Shown one piece after another: positions 7,723-14,464 of a stretch of 15,864 nt of DNA. Location of the stretch: assembly GCA_964431965.1 (NCBI GenBank), contig CAYSLU010000109.1, forward strand, positions 1 through 15,864, read 5' to 3'. How positions within the stretch are numbered: position 1 is the first letter of the stretch; every line of letters begins with the position of its first letter. The position numbers and the translations under genes are program-made. The notes under the pieces were generated by a model. It made no database searches, was not told the DNA's origin, and worked only from the letters and a program-made list of their open reading frames with translations. The DNA comes from CAYSLU01 sp964431965 (lineage in GTDB: Bacteria; Verrucomicrobiota; Kiritimatiellia; CAIKKV01; CAYSLU01).

Positions 7723-8741
7723 CCGCGACGTCGGTCGAGCGAGTGCCCCAGGTAGACGAGCCCGCCCACCGCAACCGTTGCCAGCACGCTGGCCAGGCTG
7801 ACGACGGACGACGCGAGCGCGGCTTCGCGGCTCACGCCGAACAACCCGAGGAAGACGATAAAGGAGGCTTCGCGAACGCCGAAATTGCCGACCGAGATCG
7901 GCAGGAAGAAGACGAAGAAGACCAGCGTCCAGACGAAGATGTGGACGGATAGCGGCAGGTCGATGCCCACGGACAGCAGGAGGAGACGGCCCCCGAAGCT
8001 GACCAGGACCTGGCCCGCGATGGAGAGCGCGAGGACGAGCAGCTGGCTGCGCCAGCGAAAGAACGGGGTGATCACATCCGCGGGAGCCTCGGCGCGTGCC
8101 CCCGGATCGGCCTGGAGCGCTTTCGCCGCCACGGTGCTGACGGTCGATCCCAGCAGTCGCTGGACCGCGCGCCTCAGGCGGGCTCCCCATGCGGTGTTCA
8201 GGAGCGCGATGAGCGCCAGCAGCGCCAGCGCGCCGGCGCCTAGGGCATACGCGCCCTGCATCACGCGTGCCGCCTGGGGCCCCGCTGCCATCCGGTCGGC
8301 GATGAGCGGGTAGGACACCAGCAGCAGGATGCCATTGGCCAGGATGATCAGGATCTTCTCGCCCACGACCGCGGCGGCATGCAGGCGGAACCCGCCCGCC
8401 TCGGTCCGCATGCTGGCCACCCGATAGATGTCCGAGCCGACGCCCCCGGGTATGACATACCCGACGAACAGGCCGGTCCAGAAGCGGCTCAGGAGCAGGC
8501 GATACGGGACCCGCACGCCGTAGAATGCACGCAGGACGACCTGCCAGCGCCAGGCGCAGAAGAGAATGGGCGCGATGTACCCGACCAGCAGTGAATAGCA
8601 GGCCATCGGACCATTGACGGACGAGAGCGTTGACAGCAGGCGCCGGACATCGACTTTCGAGAAGATGATGGCGAGCAGTGCGACGGGCACCGCGAGCCGC
8701 AGCCAGAAAAGGGCGCGCTTCAGATGCGGGGGCACCCTCAT
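7719..8741 (-). CDS. UPF0104 / LPG-synthase-TM-like flippase-type membrane protein
   Basis: This 340-residue protein has about eight membrane segments (for example 12-27, 46-64, 84-98, 124-146, 163-182, 233-253, 262-283 and 309-333). Family hallmarks are an early CAWRWQVVL (62-70), PGGVGSDIYR (98-107) and PISVGNFGVREASF (281-294). This is the membrane part found in MprF-type lysylphosphatidylglycerol synthases and as stand-alone proteins such as archaeal AglD. The soluble aminoacyl-transferase domain of MprF is absent, so 'lysyltransferase' would be a wrong name. A role in moving or modifying a lipid-linked sugar is plausible but inferred. It is the last gene of the leftward operon and starts two bases after the methyltransferase stop. 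Only a weak CGGAG, too far upstream, is seen, so its translation may depend on coupling. Its stop shares CTAG with the opposing capA-like gene. Confidence 0.85.
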   Translation of the reverse strand: MRVPPHLKRALFWLRLAVPVALLAIIFSKVDVRRLLSTLSSVNGPMACYSLLVGYIAPILFCAWRWQVVLRAFYGVRVPYRLLLSRFWTGLFVGYVIPGGVGSDIYRVASMRTEAGGFRLHAAAVVGEKILIILANGILLLVSYPLIADRMAAGPQAARVMQGAYALGAGALALLALIALLNTAWGARLRRAVQRLLGSTVSTVAAKALQADPGARAEAPADVITPFFRWRSQLLVLALSIAGQVLVSFGGRLLLLSVGIDLPLSVHIFVWTLVFFVFFLPISVGNFGVREASFIVFLGLFGVSREAALASSVVSLASVLATVAVGGLVYLGHSLDRRRG

Positions 8742-8743
8742 GC

Positions 8744-9529
8744 CTATCTGGCCGCTCCGGGCTTTCGATACAGCGCGATGTGGTTCCACCCCCAGCGGCG
8801 GGCCAGGCGCCGGCCGGCGGGGGACCGGGCGAGCGGCGCGCGGTCCAGAGGGCGGAGGAAATAGGTGTCGAACGAGTCCACAAGCTCGAGCCCGCACGCC
8901 GCCGCGAGCGCGTCCAGCGCATCCGGCGTGTACAGGGGCTCCGCGTGGGCATAGTCCATGTGGCCGCCGGTCCAGATGCCGGTCCGGGCGAGGTTGCGGA
9001 TCGTGGGCCACCACGGGCGGCTGCCGAGAACGCGCGGGATGCGGCTGGCGATCGCCAGGGCTACGAAGAGCGAGCGCCGGTTGGTGTTGGACAGCATGAG
9101 GTGCCCGCCGGGCGGGAGGAGCGCGGCCAGTCTCGACACGTACGCGCGGCGGCTCGGGATGTAGTCCAGCACCGAGAGCGCGGAGACGAGGTCGAACCGG
9201 TCCGTCGCGGGATCGAACGGAACGGCTCCGCCCGGACAGAGGTGGAAGCGGCGCTTCGCGTCGGGCGCGGCGTCGGCGGCGAACGTGGCCGCCCGCTCGA
9301 GCATGTCTTCCGCGATATCCGCCCCATGGGCGTCGAATCCGGCCTGGAGCAGCAGCCGCACGAGGACGCCGGGCCCGCATCCGATGTCGAGCGCGCGGCC
9401 GGGGGGTACGTGCTGCCGGATCATCCGGGCGGCGAAGCCCAGCCGGCGCGTCCAGTAGTCTCGGCTGTCGCGGGCCTGCGCGGCCCACTTCTCCGCGTTC
9501 GCGTTCCACGTGGCATGTACGTCGTTCAT
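8744..9529 (-). CDS. Class I SAM-dependent methyltransferase
   Basis: This 261-residue soluble protein has the Rossmann methyltransferase signature. Motif I is ALDIGCGPG (46-54); the acidic residue after strand 2 is D71 in GAD; the post-II motif is DLVSALSVLDYI (113-124); and LPPGGHLML (138-146) marks strand 5. The C-terminal part (about 150-255) carries WTGGHMDYAH (186-195) and probably binds the acceptor. The substrate cannot be read from sequence. In this operon an O- or N-methylation of a glycan, lipid carrier or acyl decoration is the simplest idea. The ATG overlaps the stop of the upstream adenylate-forming gene in an ATGA, with GGGAG four bases before the start, so the two are translationally coupled. 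The reading frame is intact and of ordinary length. Confidence 0.9.
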   Translation of the reverse strand: MNDVHATWNANAEKWAAQARDSRDYWTRRLGFAARMIRQHVPPGRALDIGCGPGVLVRLLLQAGFDAHGADIAEDMLERAATFAADAAPDAKRRFHLCPGGAVPFDPATDRFDLVSALSVLDYIPSRRAYVSRLAALLPPGGHLMLSNTNRRSLFVALAIASRIPRVLGSRPWWPTIRNLARTGIWTGGHMDYAHAEPLYTPDALDALAAACGLELVDSFDTYFLRPLDRAPLARSPAGRRLARRWGWNHIALYRKPGAAR

Positions 9530-10893
9530 GTCGCTCCCGTTCGCGATTCGGCGGCTGGCGCATCGGAATCGCGCGGACCATACACGGAGTTGCCGATCCG
9601 GGAAATGAGAAACGGCGTCTTGCCCGAGTCCCCGGGCCGACGCTCCAGCTCCGCGACCGTTCGGAACTCGATTCGCATGGCGTCGCCCACCCGGCGTCGC
9701 AGCTCCCGCTCCACACCCGGCAGGCAGGCCGGATCAAAGTCGGGGCCGCACACGATGTTGACGTACATGCTGTCCGGGGCATCCTGCACGTACTGACTGG
9801 CGGCGATTCCGCCCGCTGCGCTGATGGGCTCCTCGAACAGGTTGATGGAGCGTCCGTCGGGCGTACGGATGAAGTCCTCCGTGCGGCCATCGATCGCGGC
9901 CACGGTCCGGAACGTCCGCCCGCACGGGCACGGCGCGGCCGGCCCGCCGGGAAGGCGGGCGAAGTCGCGTGTGCGGTATCGGATGAGCGGCATGGCGTAG
10001 TTGCTGTAGCTGGTGCCGAGGATCTCGCCGGTGCCCGATGCGATCGGCGTTCCATCCGGCGCCGCGATCTCGTGGCACGCGTAGTCGTCGCACATGTGCA
10101 GCCCCCCGCGCGGACACTCCGCGATCAGGACGGCGTTCTCCGTCATGCTGTAGAAGTCGAACACGCGCGCCCCGCCATACGCTTCGCTCAGGCGGCGGCG
10201 CAGGTCCGGTGGAAGCGACTCGCCGAAGGCGATGATCGTGTGCGGCGCGTGCCCGGCCACGCCGGCCGCGCGGCCGTAGTGCGCGAGCATGATCAGGGCG
10301 AAGGGGTAGCCGTGAAAGAAGGCGGGCTTCAGTCGGTTGATCTTCGCCCAGTAGCGTGGGGCGGACTCGCCGGAGAGGCGGATGGTGGAGCCGTTCAGCG
10401 AGCGCCCGGCCATGGCGTAGGACGACTCCCAGTCGCGCATGAAGGAGCGCATGGTCAGAACCTTCATCCCCGGCCGGAACCCGGCCCATGAGTAGCCGCG
10501 CAGGGTGGCCGCGGCGTCGGAAACGCGGCAGTCGGCGCTCAGCAGGAACCGGAGCGGGGTGCCGGTCGATCCGCTCGTCCGCGCCTCCGTCGCGTGGAAC
10601 GCGGCGGCATTGTCGGCCACGAACTCCGCCGAGCGGGTTCGGACTGTCTCCTTGTCGAGCGGCGGGATGAGCGGGAGGTCGAGTCGCCCCCGGAACGCGG
10701 CGGGATCGAGTCCGATCTCGCGAAACAGGGCGCGATAGTAGGGCACGTGTGCGCCGGCGTGCCGGACCAGGAGCCGCAACCGGTCATCCTGCCACCGCCC
10801 CAGGCGATCCGGCGACCACCACTGGGCGCGCCGGTAGAAGATCAGGCGCGTCACCACGCGGGGCCAGTACCGGGCTGGAACGTCAATCAACAT
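9526..10893 (-). CDS. CapK/PaaK-like adenylate-forming enzyme
   Basis: This 455-residue protein is of the ANL superfamily, closest in look to CapK (capsule-locus) and phenylacetate-CoA ligase proteins. The ATP-binding A3 loop is TSGSTGTPL (106-114), FYSMTE (247-252) matches A5, RYRTRD (305-310) lies at A7, and GRTEDFI (336-342) is the hinge region. GKTPFLIS (424-431) supplies the candidate A10 lysine, K425. A CPCG pair (C322, C324), with C260, resembles the metal-binding site seen in relatives. Such enzymes activate a carboxylate as an acyl-adenylate; CapK homologues are common in polysaccharide loci but their substrates are mostly unknown. The shared operon with an ATP-grasp ligase and a methyltransferase suggests it acts on a non-sugar glycan substituent. 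The start ATG follows a 27-bp gap after the ATP-grasp gene; no strong ribosome site is visible. Confidence 0.87.
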   Translation of the reverse strand: MLIDVPARYWPRVVTRLIFYRRAQWWSPDRLGRWQDDRLRLLVRHAGAHVPYYRALFREIGLDPAAFRGRLDLPLIPPLDKETVRTRSAEFVADNAAAFHATEARTSGSTGTPLRFLLSADCRVSDAAATLRGYSWAGFRPGMKVLTMRSFMRDWESSYAMAGRSLNGSTIRLSGESAPRYWAKINRLKPAFFHGYPFALIMLAHYGRAAGVAGHAPHTIIAFGESLPPDLRRRLSEAYGGARVFDFYSMTENAVLIAECPRGGLHMCDDYACHEIAAPDGTPIASGTGEILGTSYSNYAMPLIRYRTRDFARLPGGPAAPCPCGRTFRTVAAIDGRTEDFIRTPDGRSINLFEEPISAAGGIAASQYVQDAPDSMYVNIVCGPDFDPACLPGVERELRRRVGDAMRIEFRTVAELERRPGDSGKTPFLISRIGNSVYGPRDSDAPAAESRTGAT

Positions 10894-10920
10894 GGATGAT
10901 GAACCCCATCGCGGCGCACC

Positions 10921-12153
10921 TCAGTCCCACACGGGGCCCCTCTGCCCGTCAGCGGTCTGGACTGTCACCCGGAGCGTGCGCCGCACATCCTGGTGCACGG
11001 CGTCGAGCCCGGATCGGTCGCTGGCCTTGATCAGAATGGGGCCGAGCCTCATGGTTTTGTCGTTCATGCCGCCGATGGCGCGGCCGACCGGCAGATCGTC
11101 CAGATGGACCCGGTGTACGCCGGGCCGGGCGGCGACCTCGGCCGCGTTCGGCGCTTCGGTCACCGTGCCTTCCGGCAGCGTGAAGCAGACGTAGCCGGCG
11201 GCGGCGGGGCGCGGGGCGGCGGCATCGACCCCGAGGCGCTCCCCGAGGGCGTTGCGGATCAGCAGCTCGTTCACATCAATTCCGCAGGAGAGGGGAACCA
11301 GGTCCGACGAGATGAATACCCCGCCGCCCCGGGCCGCCACCTCGACCAGCCGTATCTCGCCGGTGGCGGGCTGGACGAGGTACTCGCTGTGCGTGATGCC
11401 GAAGGGCAGGCCGAAGCCGGTGACCAGGGTCCGGTTGATGTCGAAGATGCGGTCGCGAAGGGCTGCGGGCAGGTTCGTCGGGAAGAGCGTGGCCTGAGGG
11501 ATGAAGCGGTCGGGGAGGCCGAAGTAGCGGCGGTCGCCCATGACCAGGTTGGTGAACCGGCCGCCGCCCGCGAAGCCCTGGACGACGACCTCGCGGCCGA
11601 CGAAGAACTCCTCGGCCACGGCCTCCTGTGTGGCGGAGTGGCGGATGGCCTCGGCCAGCCCGGCCGCCAGCTGGTCGCGGCGCCGGATGCACTGGACGCC
11701 GCGGCTGCCCTGGCTGTCCGCCGGCTTCAGCATGAGCGGCAGGCCGATCTGGTCGGCCCACGCCTCGAGTTCGGCGGAGGTTCGGACGCCGCGGCTGCGC
11801 GGCACCGGAACGCCGAGCGCGGCGCACGCCTCGCGCATGAGCCGCTTGTTCGTAAAGCGAAGGGCCACGTCGTAGCCGATGCCGGGGAGGCCGAGCTGCC
11901 CGGCGATCCACGCCGCCGTGGCGACGGGGATGTCGGTCTGGTCCGTCAGGACGGCGTCGATGCGTTCGTCCCGCGCGACCTGGAGCAGCGCATCGCGGTT
12001 GCGCAGATCGATCGGGACGGCGCGATCCGCCTCGCGGAAGCCGGGGTAGGGGCCGGGCATGCTGGCGGCAAGCACGCGGAGGCCCATGGCGCGGCAGCGG
12101 CGGATGATCGGCAGCTGACAGGCAGCGGCACCGAGTATGAGGACGGTCTTCAT
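10921..12153 (-). CDS. ATP-grasp family carboxylate-amine ligase-like protein
   Basis: This 410-residue soluble protein has a pre-ATP-grasp Rossmann-like start (MKTVLILGAAACQLPII, 1-17) and a conserved TNKRLMREAC (101-110). The ATP-grasp core has K143 in LMLKPADSQGSRGV (140-153), hinge acids in EEFFVGREV (181-189), HSEYL (255-259) and the metal-binding EVAARGGG (271-278, E271). A C-terminal lobe follows (about 315-380). The family forms acyl-phosphates and joins them to an amine or other nucleophile, as in CarB, BioC-type carboxylases and peptide ligases. The exact substrate is not recognisable. Its placement between the polyprenyl-phosphate glycosyltransferase and the CapK-like gene points to attachment of an amino-acid-like or acyl group to a sugar or precursor. 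It starts 10 bases after the upstream stop with no evident ribosome site, which suggests coupled translation. Confidence 0.88.
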   Translation of the reverse strand: MKTVLILGAAACQLPIIRRCRAMGLRVLAASMPGPYPGFREADRAVPIDLRNRDALLQVARDERIDAVLTDQTDIPVATAAWIAGQLGLPGIGYDVALRFTNKRLMREACAALGVPVPRSRGVRTSAELEAWADQIGLPLMLKPADSQGSRGVQCIRRRDQLAAGLAEAIRHSATQEAVAEEFFVGREVVVQGFAGGGRFTNLVMGDRRYFGLPDRFIPQATLFPTNLPAALRDRIFDINRTLVTGFGLPFGITHSEYLVQPATGEIRLVEVAARGGGVFISSDLVPLSCGIDVNELLIRNALGERLGVDAAAPRPAAAGYVCFTLPEGTVTEAPNAAEVAARPGVHRVHLDDLPVGRAIGGMNDKTMRLGPILIKASDRSGLDAVHQDVRRTLRVTVQTADGQRGPVWD

Positions 12154-12163
12154 CGGGAGCGGG

Positions 12164-13123
12164 CTACGGCGTCTTCGGGCGGTCGCCCACCGTTTCGCGC
12201 ACGAAGCAGGCGGGCCGCTGGCGGACCTCGTGCAGGACGCGCACCATGTACTCGCCGATCATGCCTACCGCGAGCAGGATCACGCCGGAGAAGAAGGTGA
12301 CCAGCAGGACGACGGTGGTCCAGCCCGGCACGCGGATGCGGCCCATGAGGAACTGGATGAGGAACCACGCCGTCAGGAGCAGGCTGGCGGCGCACGCAAT
12401 GAAGCCGAGCCCGGAGGCCAGGCGCAGGGGCAGCAGGGTGACGTTGCAGATCGTGTCGAAGGCCATGCGGAACTGCCGGGCCAGCGAATAGTTTGAGCGG
12501 CCGGCGAACCGCGGCGAGTGCTCGACCGGGATGCTGATGACCCGGCGCGTCGTGCTGAAGATCAGGACGCTGATGACCGGGCTGGCGGTCCGGTACTCGA
12601 GCAGCGCATCGACGAGCCGGCGGCGCATGACCCGGAAGGCCGAGGTACGGATTCCCTTGGGGAGGCCGAAGGAGAAGGCGTTGACGCGCCGGATGAGCGC
12701 CGAGCCCAGGTTCCGATAGGCGGCGTGGTGCTTCTCCTCGAAGAATCCCAGCACGGCGTCCAGATCGGGATTGGCATCGAGCGCGGCGAGCAGCTTCGGC
12801 AGCTGGTCGGGCCGGTGCTGCAGATCGTCATCCATCGTGGCGATCACGGGGGCAGCGGCGGCGGCGAGCCCGCAGAGCGTGGCGCGGACCTGCCCCTCGT
12901 TGTGCATGAGCTGGATGCCGCGAACCTGCGGGTGCTCGGCCGCGAGCTGCCGGATCACGGACCAGCTGTCGTCCGGGGAGCAGTCGTCCACCAGGATCGC
13001 CTCCCAGGTTCTGCCGTGGGCGCCAAGGACGGACGCCAGCTGGCGGATCAGCTCCGGCAGACACGGGGCGGAGCGGTACACCGGAATGACGATGGACAGT
13101 GAAACGGGCGTTGTCGTGCTCAC
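12164..13123 (-). CDS. Polyprenyl-phosphate glycosyltransferase, GtrB/ArnC/DPM1-like (GT2)
   Basis: This 319-residue protein has an N-terminal GT2 domain (about 8-230) and two C-terminal membrane helices (about 234-257 and 268-290). Motifs are VDDCSPDDS (45-53), MDDDLQHRP (97-105, holding the DXD) and the GRSNYSL loop (208-214); the end pattern GEYMVRVLHEVRQRP (290-304) is typical of the family. It moves a sugar from a nucleotide donor to polyprenyl phosphate on the cytoplasmic face. The GT-C-like protein in the rightward set could use that product, but no GtrA-type flippase is seen. The start is GTG at 13123, supported by TGAGGA six bases upstream; the protein begins just before the first beta strand. 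It is the first gene of the five-gene leftward operon. The sugar is unknown. Confidence 0.92.
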   Translation of the reverse strand: MSTTTPVSLSIVIPVYRSAPCLPELIRQLASVLGAHGRTWEAILVDDCSPDDSWSVIRQLAAEHPQVRGIQLMHNEGQVRATLCGLAAAAAPVIATMDDDLQHRPDQLPKLLAALDANPDLDAVLGFFEEKHHAAYRNLGSALIRRVNAFSFGLPKGIRTSAFRVMRRRLVDALLEYRTASPVISVLIFSTTRRVISIPVEHSPRFAGRSNYSLARQFRMAFDTICNVTLLPLRLASGLGFIACAASLLLTAWFLIQFLMGRIRVPGWTTVVLLVTFFSGVILLAVGMIGEYMVRVLHEVRQRPACFVRETVGDRPKTP

Positions 13124-13129
13124 GGATTG

Positions 13130-13135
13130 TCCTCA
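13130..13135 (-). promoter_or_regulatory. Ribosome binding site supporting a GTG start
   Basis: On the minus strand TGAGGA lies six bases before the GTG at 13123-13121. It supports GTG as the start of the GtrB-like gene; no ATG in the frame lies near the N-terminus of the domain. Confidence 0.65.
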
Positions 13136-13189
13136 GCCGGTTGGCGCATCGGCGCCGGTCTTCCCCGGGTGCGCCCTGCGCCGCGCGGA

Positions 13190-13219
13190 AGTCTACGACA
13201 GGACCGCGTGCGACATCAA
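13190..13219 (-). promoter_or_regulatory. Sigma70-like promoter candidate for the five-gene leftward operon
   Basis: On the minus strand TTGATG (13219-13214; TTGA of the -35 consensus) and TAGACT (13195-13190; four of six bases of the -10 consensus) are separated by 18 bp. They fill the 97-bp gap between the URO-D-like gene and the GtrB-like gene. Predicted transcription start is near 13183, giving a leader of about 60 bases. Its presence argues that the glycan operon can be transcribed apart from the transporter pair. No terminator with a T-run is visible in this gap, so read-through is also possible. Confidence 0.35.
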
Positions 13220-13220
13220 G

Positions 13221-14447
13221 TCAGCCCCAGATCTCATCGATCACCTCGCGCGCGATCCCGACCCAGCGCGGGACGCGGGTGGGATCGCCCTCGACCGTCT
13301 CGACGTCCTTGAGCGTGATGTCCGTGTGGCATCCGTTGGCCCTGCAGGCCGCGAGGTCGCGCCGCAGGATGGTCCGCGCGCGCTCGGGATCGAAGCCGTA
13401 GCTCACCATGTCGGCCGGGCTGGGGCGATAGCTCAGCACATAGTCGCCGCGGATCTGCCGGGCGCACTCGGCCACGTCGGCGGCGGGCGCCACGGCGATC
13501 CGGCGCAGGTTCGGCACCTGCCGCAGCATGTCGATCTTGCGGGTCAGGTCCTCGCAGCACCCGTATGCCGCGAGCCCGAACTTGGAGAGCATCGGCAGCT
13601 GGTAGCGGAGGAGGAACTCCTCGTGCATGGCGGGCGACACGCCGGTGTACTCCTGGGCGGCCGCGTAGCCCCAGAGCTGGCTCCGCTTCACGCCGTACAC
13701 GTTGGCGGCCGGGTCGGGCAGCTCCTCGGCGTACGGCATGGCCTGATTCTGGTGGTCGCAGAGCCCCCAGTCGCCGGCGCGCTCCGCGGCGTCCTGGACG
13801 CCGAGCACCCCGTCGGACATGAACTGGAGCAGGCGGTGGAACCACTCGGGGTTGTCGATCATGTCCATCATGATGTGCTCGATCCCGCGCAGATGGCCGA
13901 GGTCCGTCGAAAGATCGGCCGTCCACATGCGGTAGACGGGGCCCCGGTCGACGGCGACCGTGATGATGTCGCCGATCGCGTCCTGCAGCCGGGCGGCGGC
14001 CTCGGCCGTCTTCGCCTCGTCGATCCCGTGCCAGGGCGTGCGGAGCTTGGCGATGTCGTCGAGCGACTTGATCGGGTAGTCGACCTTGTAGGACCCGCGC
14101 GGGTCGTCCGACGTGTGGCGCGCGGCGGTGACGCCCCAGCCGTAGCAGGTGTACGCGGCGCCCTGGGTGACCCACGGCTCGAAGATCGAGTCGTCCTGGT
14201 ACGAGTGCCAGACGAGCAGGTGGCGGAGGCTTCGCTCGTGGAACTGGAAGAACGGGTCCGTGCATCGGCACGTCCACTCGGGCAGCTCCTGCCAGGCGAA
14301 GGCGCGCACGTAGATGAGGGGCGGGCCACCCTTCAGGCTGTTGTGGCGCCGCCACTTCGCTCGGCGCCGGTCCTGAACGGGGTCGGCGGCGACCTCGGCG
14401 TAGCGGCGGGCGAGGTCTCTCAGGATCTCTCGGTCTGCTGTGCTCAT
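13221..14447 (-). CDS. URO-D-superfamily protein, not HemE (possible corrinoid-type methyltransferase)
   Basis: This 408-residue protein shows the URO-D/methyltransferase superfamily pattern, especially in its C-terminal half: AAYGCCEDLTRKID (293-306), YRPSPADM (340-347) and HTDITLKDVETVEGDPTR (374-391). HemE is about 350 residues and begins with an Arg-rich substrate loop around a 'MRQAGRY' motif, which is absent here, so uroporphyrinogen decarboxylation is unlikely. Relatives include cobamide-dependent methyltransferases that bind zinc through Cys and His; C297/C298 are candidate ligands. The substrate is unknown. It is downstream of an MFS transporter and ends 97 bp before the glycan operon. 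ATG at 14447 is preferred because AGAAAGG lies six bases upstream. An in-frame ATG at 14465 overlaps the transporter stop as TGATG and would add six residues. Confidence 0.82.
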   Translation of the reverse strand: MSTADREILRDLARRYAEVAADPVQDRRRAKWRRHNSLKGGPPLIYVRAFAWQELPEWTCRCTDPFFQFHERSLRHLLVWHSYQDDSIFEPWVTQGAAYTCYGWGVTAARHTSDDPRGSYKVDYPIKSLDDIAKLRTPWHGIDEAKTAEAAARLQDAIGDIITVAVDRGPVYRMWTADLSTDLGHLRGIEHIMMDMIDNPEWFHRLLQFMSDGVLGVQDAAERAGDWGLCDHQNQAMPYAEELPDPAANVYGVKRSQLWGYAAAQEYTGVSPAMHEEFLLRYQLPMLSKFGLAAYGCCEDLTRKIDMLRQVPNLRRIAVAPAADVAECARQIRGDYVLSYRPSPADMVSYGFDPERARTILRRDLAACRANGCHTDITLKDVETVEGDPTRVPRWVGIAREVIDEIWG

Positions 14448-14453
14448 AGGGGG

Positions 14454-14460
14454 CCTTTCT
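14454..14460 (-). promoter_or_regulatory. Ribosome binding site favouring the internal URO-D-like start
   Basis: On the minus strand AGAAAGG (14460-14454) lies six bases before the ATG at 14447. This favours 14447 over the ATG at 14465, which has no ribosome site but overlaps the transporter stop codon. Confidence 0.5.
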
Positions 14461-14464
14461 ACCA

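Noticed and set aside
7719..8741. Naming the membrane protein lysylphosphatidylglycerol synthase
   Set aside because: The C-terminal aminoacyl-transferase domain required for that activity is absent; only the membrane domain is present.
5842..8952. Minus-strand open frame of 1036 codons crossing the convergent junction
   Set aside because: It spans two real genes on different strands in the wrong frame and has no domain. GC-rich DNA lacks chance stops.
9526..10893. Naming the adenylate-forming enzyme phenylacetate-CoA ligase
   Set aside because: The context is a glycan operon with no phenylacetate genes; CapK-type relatives of unknown substrate are a better match.
10993..12300. Plus-strand open frame of 435 codons opposite the ATP-grasp gene
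   Set aside because: It is the antisense shadow of the ATP-grasp gene; the translation is repetitive Gly/Asp/Ala/Glu with no motif.
13221..14447. Naming the URO-D-like gene hemE
   Set aside because: The HemE N-terminal substrate loop is missing, the length is greater and no other haem gene is nearby.
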